Made by a program: the position numbers and the translations under genes
The notes under the pieces: generated by a model
Databases searched by the model: none
What the model was told of the DNA's origin: nothing
Seen by the model: the letters and a program-made list of their open reading frames with translations, nothing else
Assembly (NCBI GenBank): GCA_947306425.1
Contig: CAMZGO010000002.1
Span: 1 to 64,000 of the forward strand
Reading direction: 5' to 3'
Source: an uncultured Elusimicrobia bacterium
GTDB taxonomy: Bacteria; Elusimicrobiota; Elusimicrobia; Elusimicrobiales; Elusimicrobiaceae
Length of the DNA stretch: 64,000 nt
Shown: positions 27,009-35,206 of the stretch, piece by piece
How positions within the stretch are numbered: position 1 is the first letter of the stretch
Layout: every line of letters starts with the position of its first letter

Positions 27009-27570
27009 AGTTTTCCACCTCTCCAAAATGACAAAGCGGCAATTAACGCTTTTAAAAACGGCTTTACTTAGCGGCGCGCCTTGCATTTTGCCGAGCGACA
27101 CCGTTTACGGGCTAATGGCACTTGCAACAGCAAACAAAGCAAGAGAAAATCTAAATAAAATTAAGAATAATCCGCAAAATAAACCCACACAAATTTTATG
27201 CACTTTGAAACAAGCCGAAATTTTAGCAGATAATAAAGACCAACTTGAGCAAGCGCAAAAATATTGGCCCGGCGCTTTGACCGCAATATTAACGGCAAGT
27301 AAGGAAGGCAAAAAATACAGCGGGATTGATACCATCGGTTTACGTGTTCCAAACGACACTTTTTTGCTTGATTTGATGGAAAATTTAATTTCCCCGCTGC
27401 TTGCGACAAGCGCAAATTTACATGGTCAAGAACCCTGCAAAAATACCTACGAACTTTTAAATATTTTTGACGGCATTGTTCCTTGTATTGTACTTGATGA
27501 AAATTCAAGCAAAAACACTCCTTCAAAGATAATTGACTACACAAAAAATCCACCGCAAATAATAAGGTAA
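26995..27570 (+). CDS. TsaC/Sua5/YrdC-type threonylcarbamoyl-AMP synthase
   Basis: 191 residues, a single YrdC domain. It makes threonylcarbamoyl-AMP from Thr, bicarbonate and ATP for the t6A37 modification of ANN-decoding tRNAs. Motifs: LPSDTVYGLMALAT near residue 32, NKPTQILC, YWPGALTAIL, GLRVPND and SPLLATSANLHGQEP. It lacks the C-terminal Sua5 domain. The start is embedded in the rsmI 3' end behind GCGGAGGAAG. The following promoter (27617-27647) belongs to a pilin. Confidence 0.88.
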   Translation: MMKTEVFHLSKMTKRQLTLLKTALLSGAPCILPSDTVYGLMALATANKARENLNKIKNNPQNKPTQILCTLKQAEILADNKDQLEQAQKYWPGALTAILTASKEGKKYSGIDTIGLRVPNDTFLLDLMENLISPLLATSANLHGQEPCKNTYELLNIFDGIVPCIVLDENSSKNTPSKIIDYTKNPPQIIR

Positions 27571-27616
27571 TATAAATTTAATTTTTATTTTCTCAGTCGA
27601 AAAGCTTAAATTCTTC

Positions 27617-27647
27617 TTGACAAGCTTTTTTTTTTTTTTTCTACAAT
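27617..27647 (+). promoter_or_regulatory. Pilin promoter with 15-T homopolymer spacer
   Basis: TTGACA (27617-27622) and TACAAT (27642-27647) flank AGC, fifteen Ts and C, a 19-bp spacer. This is the third instance of this design; the bases downstream differ from the other two. Confidence 0.72.
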
Positions 27648-27702
27648 ATAGTATACGGTTAAATTTAAAATGCCGTAAAATGAAAATTTGGAGAATTAAT
27701 AT

Positions 27703-28143
27703 ATGAATAAAAAAGGTTTTACCCTTATTGAACTGCTGGTAGTCGTTTTGATTATTGGCATATTGGCGGCAATTGCAATTCCTCAATATAAATTATCTGT
27801 AGCAAGAACAAAATTTACAGAAATGAAAGCCAGAGCACAAATCGTAAATCAGGCCATTCATGAATATTATTTGACTCACAATGAATATCCTATAAATGGT
27901 ACGAAATTAGATTTACAGTTAAGTGGCGTTTCTTTAGATTTAATGGGGGGCGGAGACATATTTTGTTTATGCAGAAAAATTTTTGGTGTTAAAACTTGTT
28001 ATTATGCATATAGAGATTCGGTAAGACCATATATGTGTTATGTATATAGTCCGGATTCCTCTCATCCGTTAAATATTTTGTGTAAACAAGAAACAGGGAA
28101 ATGGCTTACATGCGTTCCAGACAGATGTTATTCTAGTTATTAA
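27703..28143 (+). CDS. Type IV pilin-like protein with candidate phase-variable promoter
   Basis: 146 residues: leader MNKKG, then [20 protein letters not shown] with Glu at mature position 5. The globular domain is unusually Cys-rich for its size (IFCLCRKIFGVKTCYYAY, YMCYVY, ILCKQ, LTCVPDRC), eight cysteines in about 60 residues, so several disulfides are likely. TTGGAGAATTA precedes the ATG. Two unrelated open frames downstream (28150-28471) are products of the palindromic repeat and not genes. Confidence 0.9.
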   Translation: MNKKGFTLIELLVVVLIIGILAAIAIPQYKLSVARTKFTEMKARAQIVNQAIHEYYLTHNEYPINGTKLDLQLSGVSLDLMGGGDIFCLCRKIFGVKTCYYAYRDSVRPYMCYVYSPDSSHPLNILCKQETGKWLTCVPDRCYSSY

Positions 28144-28251
28144 AATTACTTAAATATACGAGAGCACAAAACCGTAGCGTGCGAGTATATCTTCGCGCTG
28201 CGCAGCAGATTTAATGCAATTTTCAATTTTATCCTTGACGAAGAATAAAAT

Positions 28252-28400
28252 AAAGCCAAACCAAGCGCAAACACCTGGCAAGTATTTTGGAGATAATTTA
28301 AATTTTTCTTTGACGACGTGTACCAAGAAGAACGGGAGCGGAGCGACTCTCGGTACTCTAGGAAAAGAAAAATTTAAATTAGCCCAAAAGACGCCGCTAG
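28252..28400 (+). repeat. Long imperfect palindromic repeat, copy 2
   Basis: Same design and orientation as 26113-26262: 5' flank AAAGCCAAACC, arms around 28275-28310 and 28368-28400 containing AATTTAAATTTTT and its complement, and a tip with GTACC/GGTAC. Together with smaller inverted repeats from 28149 it fills the 28144-28482 gap between a pilin and rpmB; no gene is seen there. Confidence 0.6.
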
Positions 28401-28427
28401 CAAAAAATGTAAACTGCAAATTTACAT

Positions 28428-28467
28428 ATAAAAAGACCGGGGTGAATTTTACTTCATCCCGGTCTAA
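28428..28467 (-). terminator. rpmB terminator
   Basis: On the minus strand AGACCGGGATGAA pairs with TTCACCCCGGTCT, then TTTTT. It lies 16 bases after the rpmB stop. Confidence 0.8.
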
Positions 28468-28482
28468 TTAAACTTGGGTAAA

Positions 28483-28677
28483 TTATTTGCTCGGTTTTAC
28501 GACTTTGCCACCCTTCAAGCATTTAGAGCAAACATATGCTGTTTGGGTTTTGCCGTCTAAAACAATTTTTTGTTTATGCAAATTGGGCTTAAAAGTCCTG
28601 TTTGTTTTTAAATGGCTGTGGCTGACGCTTTTACCTGTTGTTGATTTTTTACCGCAAATTTCACATTTATAAGACAT
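28483..28677 (-). CDS. rpmB: 50S ribosomal protein L28
   Basis: 64 residues from the ATG at 28677, which has AGGTGG upstream; an in-frame GTG three codons earlier is part of that ribosome site. Begins SYKCEICGKKSTTGKSVSHS and ends AYVCSKCLKGGKVVKPSK. Two CxxC pairs make this a zinc-binding type L28. It is a single-gene transcript with its own terminator. Confidence 0.95.
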   Translation of the reverse strand: MSYKCEICGKKSTTGKSVSHSHLKTNRTFKPNLHKQKIVLDGKTQTAYVCSKCLKGGKVVKPSK

Positions 28678-28726
28678 AATTTCCACCTAACTTTAATTTT
28701 CTATATTTTACTAAACTTTGAGGCAC

Positions 28727-29479
28727 TTACGCAACTTTACTTTTAAAAATACGCCAACATTTCTTCAAATAATCAATAATATACCCCAAATATTCTTGAA
28801 CTTTATTTAATTGCTTGCCATTTGTAATTTTAGGGGTAATTTTATTTTCGTTCATCATCTGTAACAAATAATTTGAAGGTATGGCAAAATTAATGTTTTG
28901 AACATTTGCCTCTTCCAAACTGGAAAGAGTAATACCGATAACTTGCCCGTCCTTATTAAAAACAGGGCTGCCGCTGCTGGAGGGCGAAATCGGCGCACTT
29001 ATTTGGAAAGTAGTAACATTACCGATATTCCTAAGTTGTGAAATAAGCCCGTTTGTAATTGTGTTTTGCAAACGCTTTGGACTGCCGATAACGGCAATTT
29101 CCTGCCCGGGTTGAACAGTGTTTGAATTAGCAAAAGTTACGCTTGGCAGGTAATTAACCGATATCTGCAAAATTGCCAAATCCACACGCGGATTCTTATG
29201 ACGCGCGACTATTACCGCTTCATCAGATATTGCTCCGTTACTAAAAGTTAAATTTACTAATTTTGCCTTGTCTATACTATGGGCAGCAGTAGCAACAAAG
29301 CCCTGCGGGGATATTACAAAACCGGTTGCACTTACCGTGGAACCGTCTTCCCTTAAAACATTAACTGTTACTACCGTGTTTTGGTTTAATTTTGAAATTT
29401 CTTCTAAAGATAATGCAAAGGCTTGTGTTAAAGCACAAAAAAATATAACCGAAAAAGCAAAAAATATTTTTTTATTCAT
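28727..29479 (-). CDS. Exported trypsin-like serine protease
   Basis: 250 residues. Signal peptide MNKKIFFAFSVIFFCALTQA, then a chymotrypsin-fold protease domain with an intact catalytic triad: His in ATAAHSID, Asp in RVDLAILQI and Ser in SSSGSPVFNKDGQVIGI. It is DegP-like in the catalytic core but lacks PDZ domains, so quality control or an extracellular role are both possible. Upstream in-frame codons would overlap tRNA-Thr and are rejected. The ATG lies only 8 bases from the tRNA 3' end with no ribosome site, suggesting co-transcription with the tRNA and release by tRNA processing. Confidence 0.87.
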   Translation of the reverse strand: MNKKIFFAFSVIFFCALTQAFALSLEEISKLNQNTVVTVNVLREDGSTVSATGFVISPQGFVATAAHSIDKAKLVNLTFSNGAISDEAVIVARHKNPRVDLAILQISVNYLPSVTFANSNTVQPGQEIAVIGSPKRLQNTITNGLISQLRNIGNVTTFQISAPISPSSSGSPVFNKDGQVIGITLSSLEEANVQNINFAIPSNYLLQMMNENKITPKITNGKQLNKVQEYLGYIIDYLKKCWRIFKSKVA

Positions 29480-29487
29480 AAGCAAAA

Positions 29488-29559
29488 AGCCGAGGATGGG
29501 ACTCGAACCCACAACCTACGGTTTACAAAACCGTTGCTCAACCATTGAGCTACCTCGGC
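29488..29559 (-). tRNA. tRNA-Thr (anticodon TGT)
   Basis: Acceptor stem GCCGAGG/CCTCGGC, D stem GCTC/GAGC, anticodon stem ACGGT/ACCGT with loop TTTGTAA (TGT), T arm GTGGG-TTCGAGT-CCCAT. CCA is not encoded. A protease gene begins 8 bases downstream on the same strand. Confidence 0.95.
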
Positions 29560-29652
29560 AAATACTGTATGATTAAATTATAACAATTTTTGACCGACTC
29601 TGCAATTTTTTGAAATAGAAAAAAAAATGTATAATTAAATTATTAAATAATT

Positions 29653-30441
29653 ATGCAAACAACTTTGAATTTTTATATGTTTTTGGCAAAATTGCCGAAA
29701 ATTTTTGTTTTTCTTCTAACACTATACATTGCAATACGAGTGCTAAAGGCTTTTGTTCGTGATTGTGTTGTAAACAGGTCAAATTCCTTCCTAAAAAGTG
29801 CGTATAATTTTTTTGACCCTTATCGTCAAAGTATATTTTGTTACAAGTATAAATGGTTTTCAATTTTGCTGCTTATAGTGGTAACTTATCTACTGTGTAA
29901 AATTTATATTCCCCCAGAATATTTATCTTATGAAAAGGGCATGTATGTAGAACACAGTATTATGTATAACCGGTTAACTTACTTTATAAGTTATTTAATA
30001 CACGAGAATTTAGGGCATAATATGTTTTGTACTTTCGGTGATAATTGGTTTTGTTATTTTTCAGGCGATTTTATGCAAGTCCTATTCCCCTGTATAATTT
30101 ATATGTTTTCTCTGCAATTACGCGGTGGTTTATTTTTTAGCCCTGCAATCTTATATTGGATATCCAGTGCTATGTATGATGCAGGTATTTATGCAAGTGA
30201 TGCCGCTGTAAGCAAACTTGCTTTAACATCTTCAGATATGGTCAGCAATGCCGCCGCCGGAACAGTAAAAGGAGATTGGCATTATATTTTAACACCTTTC
30301 AATGCTTTAAATTGTGCTGAAACAATTGGTATGATTTTGGAAATTATTGCTTGTTTCATCTTCGCTATGGCAATATACAGCGCTGTGGAATTTTTTGCAC
30401 GTTTATCACAAGACGGTATACAAGATAATTCCTATATATAA
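29653..30441 (+). CDS. Integral membrane protein resembling an uncharacterised M50-like family
   Basis: 262 residues, about six membrane helices. The arrangement LIHENLGHNMF, then SGDFMQVLFP, YWISSAMYDAGIYASDA and a late GDWHYIL follows the order of motifs I know from uncharacterised M50-like membrane proteins (HExGH, GGxxxQxxxP, NxxxYxxDA, HDWxxxL). Here the putative zinc motif is HENLGH, with one residue more than HExxH, so catalysis is doubtful. There is no Shine-Dalgarno; a TATAAT lies 17 nt upstream. It is followed by two paralogous membrane proteins 12 and 8 bases apart, which look like one operon. Confidence 0.55.
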   Translation: MQTTLNFYMFLAKLPKIFVFLLTLYIAIRVLKAFVRDCVVNRSNSFLKSAYNFFDPYRQSIFCYKYKWFSILLLIVVTYLLCKIYIPPEYLSYEKGMYVEHSIMYNRLTYFISYLIHENLGHNMFCTFGDNWFCYFSGDFMQVLFPCIIYMFSLQLRGGLFFSPAILYWISSAMYDAGIYASDAAVSKLALTSSDMVSNAAAGTVKGDWHYILTPFNALNCAETIGMILEIIACFIFAMAIYSAVEFFARLSQDGIQDNSYI

Positions 30442-30453
30442 AGGAGAAATAAA

Positions 30454-31368
30454 ATGGGACAAAAAAAATCTTTTTCTGAAATTCTTGGAAATACAGTATC
30501 AACGTTTAAAAGTTCTTTTTGGGGGATTTTGGCTACTTATTGGTTTGTACTTGCCGCTGGATTTGCAGCATATTTTATTATGGGAAAAATCTTCCACATT
30601 CCGATGCAACAATTTTTAAATTCCAGAAACATTAAATTAATATCACCGTTATCAATAGTTCTGCATACACTGTTTATTTGCGCAGGGATTTTATTTAGCA
30701 CGTGGCAAATTTTAATAATAAAAAACAATATTTTTTCCGGCCAAAGCAATTTATTGCAAGCCTTTAAAAAAGCATTATCTAAGTCATTGAGGGTTTGTTT
30801 GATTTTAATTGTTTCCCTACCTCTTTTTATATTTATTGCTTTTTGGGCTAAAGAAGCTTCACCTCTTTGTTTTAATCTTTTACCGTTTTTAACCATTCCC
30901 CTTTCGCCATTAAGTATGTTATTTGTAGGAATAATATTAGAAGACGGGAAATTTAAAGATGTCTTAATACATTCCTTTGGTATATGTTTTACCTATTACT
31001 TTAAAATATTAGGATTTTTACTTTTATTTTTTATACTTATGATTGTTGGTTTTATAGCGATAGGCTTCTTATTTATTGTTCTTAAATTCCTAATAGTGTT
31101 TATGTTCGTCATAATAATACTTAGCATATTGATTAACATTATGCTTAATCCGTTTATATCTTGTTTCTTTGTAGAATTTTATCTGGACCTTGCAACAGAA
31201 GAAACAGAACTTAATCTTGGTGATTTACAATTGCTTGATGCTGATAATATTGCCGGAGCAAATAGCGATTACAAAAAAATTCAAACCGAACAAGCAGCAC
31301 CCGTTCATAAAAACGAAGCTCTCGAAGATATGCGCCCTTTGGGCGGCGATTACGGGGATAATAAATAA
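30454..31368 (+). CDS. Multi-spanning membrane protein, tandem paralogue A
   Basis: 304 residues with about six hydrophobic segments and a charged cytoplasmic C-terminal tail of ~60 residues. Shared blocks with the next gene: TFKSSFWG/NFEGSFVN, LLQAFKKALSKS/SWKTFKQALSKS, GIILEDGKFKDVL/GLILEDGNFKDVL, and the tail ending in a PLGGDYGDNK/RLGSNYEDKK motif. It looks like the DUF975/YciC-style family of small multi-spanning proteins, but this is uncertain. AAGGAG precedes the ATG. The function is unknown. Confidence 0.65.
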   Translation: MGQKKSFSEILGNTVSTFKSSFWGILATYWFVLAAGFAAYFIMGKIFHIPMQQFLNSRNIKLISPLSIVLHTLFICAGILFSTWQILIIKNNIFSGQSNLLQAFKKALSKSLRVCLILIVSLPLFIFIAFWAKEASPLCFNLLPFLTIPLSPLSMLFVGIILEDGKFKDVLIHSFGICFTYYFKILGFLLLFFILMIVGFIAIGFLFIVLKFLIVFMFVIIILSILINIMLNPFISCFFVEFYLDLATEETELNLGDLQLLDADNIAGANSDYKKIQTEQAAPVHKNEALEDMRPLGGDYGDNK

Positions 31369-31376
31369 AATTTATT

Positions 31377-32234
31377 ATGAAAACTAAAAGAACTTTTTTA
31401 GAACTTGTAGCAGATGCGAAAGCAAATTTTGAAGGTTCTTTTGTTAATGTTTTTCGCGCTGAATATTTAGTAATTATTATTGCATTACTTTTGTCTTGGA
31501 GCTTTAAAAACGGTTATATCTCCAAAGAAATTTTTTTAAATATACCCGAAAACATAATCATAACAATAGCGATTATTATATCAATTATCTTCAGTTATAT
31601 CGGAATTTTAAATTATATTTGGCATATTCTAATAATAAAAAACAGCATGATATACGGTAAGGTTGATTCTTGGAAAACTTTTAAACAAGCTTTATCCAAA
31701 TCACCAAAAATTTATGCGATTAGTATAATTAAAGCTATACCTTACTTAGTTTTATTCATTTTAATTTTTTTATTTTGGCGGAACTCACTTTTTCTTATAA
31801 TACTAATATCATTGATTTTGCTTTGGGCCCTTCTTGCGGTGCCGGGAAAAATAATAATTATAGGTCTAATTTTGGAAGACGGAAATTTTAAGGATGTTTT
31901 AAAGCTTTCTGTACGAATATGTTTTGATAATTATTTTAAAATACTTTGGTTTTTAACATTTAAAAGATGCTTTGTCATTTACTTTCCCCTCGATTGTTTT
32001 ATGATAGAACTCTATTTAGACCTTCTACCGGAAGAAGATAAATATGAAGGTTCAAATAAAGGGGAAGATTTGAACGAGTTATTAAAATCTTACCCAGATG
32101 TTATTGATGTAAACCAACCTCAAGAATCGATATATCAAGAAGGAACTCTAGAGCACAGGGCACAATCCCCTCACAAAGACGAAATACCTGACGGTTTGCA
32201 TCGCCTTGGTAGCAATTATGAAGATAAGAAATAA
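31377..32234 (+). CDS. Multi-spanning membrane protein, tandem paralogue B
   Basis: 285 residues; a diverged tandem duplicate of the previous gene (see shared blocks there). Compared with copy A it lacks roughly one or two membrane helices between KILWFL and the conserved IELYLDL segment, so its topology is altered. It starts 8 bases after copy A stops, with no strong ribosome site, suggesting coupling. A terminator follows at 32268. Confidence 0.65.
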   Translation: MKTKRTFLELVADAKANFEGSFVNVFRAEYLVIIIALLLSWSFKNGYISKEIFLNIPENIIITIAIIISIIFSYIGILNYIWHILIIKNSMIYGKVDSWKTFKQALSKSPKIYAISIIKAIPYLVLFILIFLFWRNSLFLIILISLILLWALLAVPGKIIIIGLILEDGNFKDVLKLSVRICFDNYFKILWFLTFKRCFVIYFPLDCFMIELYLDLLPEEDKYEGSNKGEDLNELLKSYPDVIDVNQPQESIYQEGTLEHRAQSPHKDEIPDGLHRLGSNYEDKK

Positions 32235-32267
32235 GTTGTTGTTATAATTTAAAAATATTAGAATTTA

Positions 32268-32298
32268 TTAAAGCCCTGCTGATTAAACAGGGCTTTAA
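32268..32298. terminator. Bidirectional terminator
   Basis: TTAAAGCCCTG / CAGGGCTTTAA stem, 11 bp, 9-base loop, between the convergent membrane-protein operon and a minus-strand pilin-like gene. Confidence 0.75.
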
Positions 32299-32300
32299 AC

Positions 32301-32879
32301 TTAGAGAGGATAATAATTTGTTTCGGTCAATGGAGATTTTATAGGATCTTTACCGCTTATTTCTTTACAGAGAGCATCTTCCTCTTCGTGTTTTGTACTC
32401 CATGAAACCTTATCGTGTATAGGAGAGCAATAAATATTATCTTTAAGTGACAAGAATAAAGAATCTCCTATTCGAAGCATAATTCTGCCGTCAACAGTAC
32501 ATAACACAGATTTTGATGAAGCAACACAACCTAAATTATGATTTTTACAACTGGTAGAATTTCCACACGGCACTTCTTTTTTACTAAATAGTTCACTACG
32601 GACCCAATTACTTGGCCAATGAACCCCTAAATCAGCACCGTCCGGAAGAGATAGGCAGATACCGTTATGTTCTGCTGTTTTACAATAATTTCCATGTGTT
32701 GTGTGCCAATTTTCTTGTGCGTCAAACCATTGTTTCATTATAGGGGTTATTTTGTTTACTTGCCACTTCAACATCATTGTCTTATATTGTTTGGTACCCA
32801 TAACTCCTTTAACTATCAAACCGATAACTATTAAGCATAATAAAAACTTAAAAAACGAAAATCCATTATTATTTCTCAT
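32301..32879 (-). CDS. Divergent pilin-like protein lacking Glu5
   Basis: 192 residues. The start MRNNNG-FSFFKFLLCLIVIGLIV has the layout of a prepilin: short charged leader, Gly, Phe, hydrophobic helix. The conserved glutamate at mature position 5 is Lys and the leucine-rich LIELL core is lost. The globular domain has about eight cysteines (GNYCKTAEHNGICL, PCGNSTSCKNHNLGC, VLCTVD). It is either a specialised minor pilin or pseudopilin, or one that no longer assembles. AAGGAGAAT precedes the ATG. Confidence 0.7.
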   Translation of the reverse strand: MRNNNGFSFFKFLLCLIVIGLIVKGVMGTKQYKTMMLKWQVNKITPIMKQWFDAQENWHTTHGNYCKTAEHNGICLSLPDGADLGVHWPSNWVRSELFSKKEVPCGNSTSCKNHNLGCVASSKSVLCTVDGRIMLRIGDSLFLSLKDNIYCSPIHDKVSWSTKHEEEDALCKEISGKDPIKSPLTETNYYPL

Positions 32880-33032
32880 ATAATTCTCCTTCCTATAATG
32901 TATTTTACTTTAATTATATCATTTCTCATATCATTTTTAACATGATCCTTGAAAAGGGTTGTACGATATCGATACATACACTTGCAAAAGGGCTTTAAAA
33001 ATTGTTTACTATACTACCGGACTATCACCGGC

Positions 33033-33082
33033 AAGGGGGTGGAATTATGGGTTGCGGATGCGGAAATAAACCAAAAAAATAA
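33033..33082 (+). CDS. Candidate 11-residue Cys-Gly peptide MGCGCGNKPKK
   Basis: A strong AAGGGGGTGG (33033-33042) is followed four bases later by ATG and eleven codons (33047-33082) reading MGCGCGNKPKK, then a terminator 17 bases on. It sits alone in the 378-base gap 32880-33257, with an AT-rich upstream region. Two Cys in a CGC arrangement could bind metal or flavin, or the peptide could simply be the coding part of a small RNA. Length alone makes the call uncertain. Confidence 0.4.
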
Positions 33083-33097
33083 TTTAAGTAATTATTT

Positions 33098-33129
33098 AAA
33101 AATCCCTCGTTTAAAACGGGGGATTTTTG
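33098..33129 (+). terminator. Terminator of the small transcript
   Basis: AAATCCCTCGTTTT / AAAACGGGGGATTT stem followed by TTTTTG; supports an independent short transcript ending here. Downstream, a small GGACTTTTGGTCC hairpin lies near 33165. Confidence 0.75.
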
Positions 33130-33257
33130 TTTTGCATATTTGCCTAGTAAATATATGAGGATATAGGACTTTTGGTCCCAACACCTTAGGTCTAAATACC
33201 CTTGTTTTACTTTTTCATATTAGCTATTATGTAAATAAGCTTATGAGGAGTAACTTT

Positions 33258-34577
33258 ATGAAAAAATTGTTTATTGCTAATTTTATAGTCTTATTGATAG
33301 TGATTCTTTCCGTACCCGTCTTTGCACAAGACATACAAAAGCAGTTAAATCGTTACGTCAGTCTTAAATTAAATGATGTTGAAAAAGAAGACATCACCAA
33401 ATTGGATGATGAAGAACAGGAAAATTTAACTTATGAAGAAATCAAGTCCATTTTAGAATCTATTATAGATCAAAATACCTGCCAGATTTCTGAAGTAGCG
33501 CAAGACCTTTCGGACTATATAAACGAAAATGCTCTTTTCTCCGCTACGGGTAAGTCAAATGAATGGGAAGAAAGACGATCTGAATTATACCATTATGTAC
33601 AGAGTAGTAATTGGCGTACCAAAAAAGATATCAGCGATGCGGACCGGGCTTTCCGTGAAACTCTTAACACAATTGCTTTTGGCTTTGTTAAAGAGACTGC
33701 TCAATTATGTGGTTGGGATCGTATTTTAGACCGCTTAGAACAAGAAGCAATTAACAAATATGAAAATAATGAATCTATTCAAAACGCAATTGCTTCAGTT
33801 GCAGCTACTATTAATGATGCTCTAAACAATGAGGACAATACAACAGATGTTCTTTATATAAAAGTGCAACATAATGCTTTTAACTTATTAACCATGAGTT
33901 ATGTAGACTTTAACAAACTAATTAAAAAATACCCAGAAGTAGAATTTTTGTTTGAAGATATGTATACTTTCTTTAAGTGGCGATATGAATTGAGAACAGC
34001 TGAACCGTCATATAAACTAAATGAAAACAATATCAATGTGGAATTCCGTCTGCCTACTTCTACAAATTCGTTCTTTGCGTTTTGGGAATTGGCAAATATT
34101 GCTAAGGCCGAAATTAAAAACGCAATAGCCAATAATAATGACTCTTTAATTACTTTATCTGTATCAGATGAGAGAGATAATATGAAGTTTTTTGATACCT
34201 ATGCTAAACAAGCACTTTATTTCGGACAGATTTGGAATGGTATGCAACGTTATGCCGCAAAAAAAGGAATTATTCCGGAAGTCCTAAATCCGAAACGTGC
34301 TGCACGCAAGGTATCTATTAAGAAAGCAATTAATGACTCTTTTAGTGAATTAAGTGACGAACAAATTTTATCTGTATTAGACGAAATACGCAGTCATTAT
34401 ATATCTGCCCGCAGTATAAGCGAACATTATTGGCAAAAATGGGCTTCTGTTAAATTAACTGAACGAAAAAACAAACAATTTGAAGCACATTTTGAAAAAA
34501 TATTCCAACAAATACAAAAAACTGCCGATACTTTGAAGACTCATCAACAACAAAATGTTTTATGGAACCAACAGTAA
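33258..34577 (+). CDS. Exported, largely helical protein of unknown function
   Basis: 439 residues from the ATG at 33258, which has GAGGAG upstream; an in-frame ATG five codons earlier overlaps that site. Signal peptide MKKLFIANFIVLLIVILSVP through VFA. The mature protein is highly charged and predicted mostly alpha-helical (many E/K/N-rich stretches), with only two cysteines. No family is recognised. It is followed by a terminator and stands alone as a transcription unit. Confidence 0.72.
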   Translation: MKKLFIANFIVLLIVILSVPVFAQDIQKQLNRYVSLKLNDVEKEDITKLDDEEQENLTYEEIKSILESIIDQNTCQISEVAQDLSDYINENALFSATGKSNEWEERRSELYHYVQSSNWRTKKDISDADRAFRETLNTIAFGFVKETAQLCGWDRILDRLEQEAINKYENNESIQNAIASVAATINDALNNEDNTTDVLYIKVQHNAFNLLTMSYVDFNKLIKKYPEVEFLFEDMYTFFKWRYELRTAEPSYKLNENNINVEFRLPTSTNSFFAFWELANIAKAEIKNAIANNNDSLITLSVSDERDNMKFFDTYAKQALYFGQIWNGMQRYAAKKGIIPEVLNPKRAARKVSIKKAINDSFSELSDEQILSVLDEIRSHYISARSISEHYWQKWASVKLTERKNKQFEAHFEKIFQQIQKTADTLKTHQQQNVLWNQQ

Positions 34578-34611
34578 AGTATTATTAAAAATATTGTTGA
34601 TTAATTGTTTT

Positions 34612-34641
34612 AAAAGTTCCTTGCTAATACGAGGAACTTTT
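34612..34641. terminator. Bidirectional terminator
   Basis: AAAAGTTCC / GGAACTTTT hairpin between the convergent exported-protein gene and pth; T-rich on both strands. Confidence 0.75.
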
Positions 34642-35206
34642 ATTTACTGTTAGCGAACTGCTGGGCGGAATTAAAATTTTCCTTAAATAATTTTTCTACG
34701 GTACTTTGTGCTTTTGTAAGAACAGTATGCAAAAGTGCTTCTTGTGTTTTAAGGAATTTGCCAAGTACATAACTTTTTGCATCTATAAAATCAGGTTTAG
34801 GGCCAATACCCAAACGCAGGCGCAAGACCTCATTGGTACCTAGTAAATTTATAATATTTTCAAGCCCTTTTTGCCCGCCGCTTGAACCTTTTTGCCTCAA
34901 GCGCAAAGTACCAAGTTCCAAACTTAAATCATCACAAATGACCAAAATATTTTGGGGCGGTATTTTGTAAAAATTTGCCGCCGCCGTAACTGCCTGGCCC
35001 GATAAATTCATATAAGTTTGCGGTTTTACAAAAATTACGTTTTGCCCATGCAAAACGGTTTTTACAACATGTGCCTTGAAAGGTCGGCTTTCTTCAAAAG
35101 AAAACCCGCAGGTGCTTGCTAATTTATCAAGCACCATGAAACCTATATTATGCCTTGTGTTTCTATATTCTTGCCCGGGATTGCCTAAGCCGACGATTAA
35201 AAACAT
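34640..35206 (-). CDS. pth: Peptidyl-tRNA hydrolase
   Basis: 188 residues. Frees tRNA from prematurely released peptidyl-tRNA. Contains GLGNPGQEYRNTRHNIGF (catalytic His near residue 20), KPQTYMNLSGQAV and ICDDLSLELGTLRLRQKGSS followed by GGQKGLENI. The start follows the receiver-protein stop directly (TAA then ATG), so the two are coupled. Confidence 0.96.
   Translation of the reverse strand: MFLIVGLGNPGQEYRNTRHNIGFMVLDKLASTCGFSFEESRPFKAHVVKTVLHGQNVIFVKPQTYMNLSGQAVTAAANFYKIPPQNILVICDDLSLELGTLRLRQKGSSGGQKGLENIINLLGTNEVLRLRLGIGPKPDFIDAKSYVLGKFLKTQEALLHTVLTKAQSTVEKLFKENFNSAQQFANSK

Noticed and set aside
28150-28471. Overlapping open frames on both strands
   Set aside because: They arise from the palindromic repeat; both begin MQF because the arms are inverted copies, and there is no ribosome site or codon pattern.
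30537-30896. Antisense open frame in the membrane-protein operon
   Set aside because: Runs opposite to a gene with clear membrane-helix pattern and ribosome site; it has no independent support.
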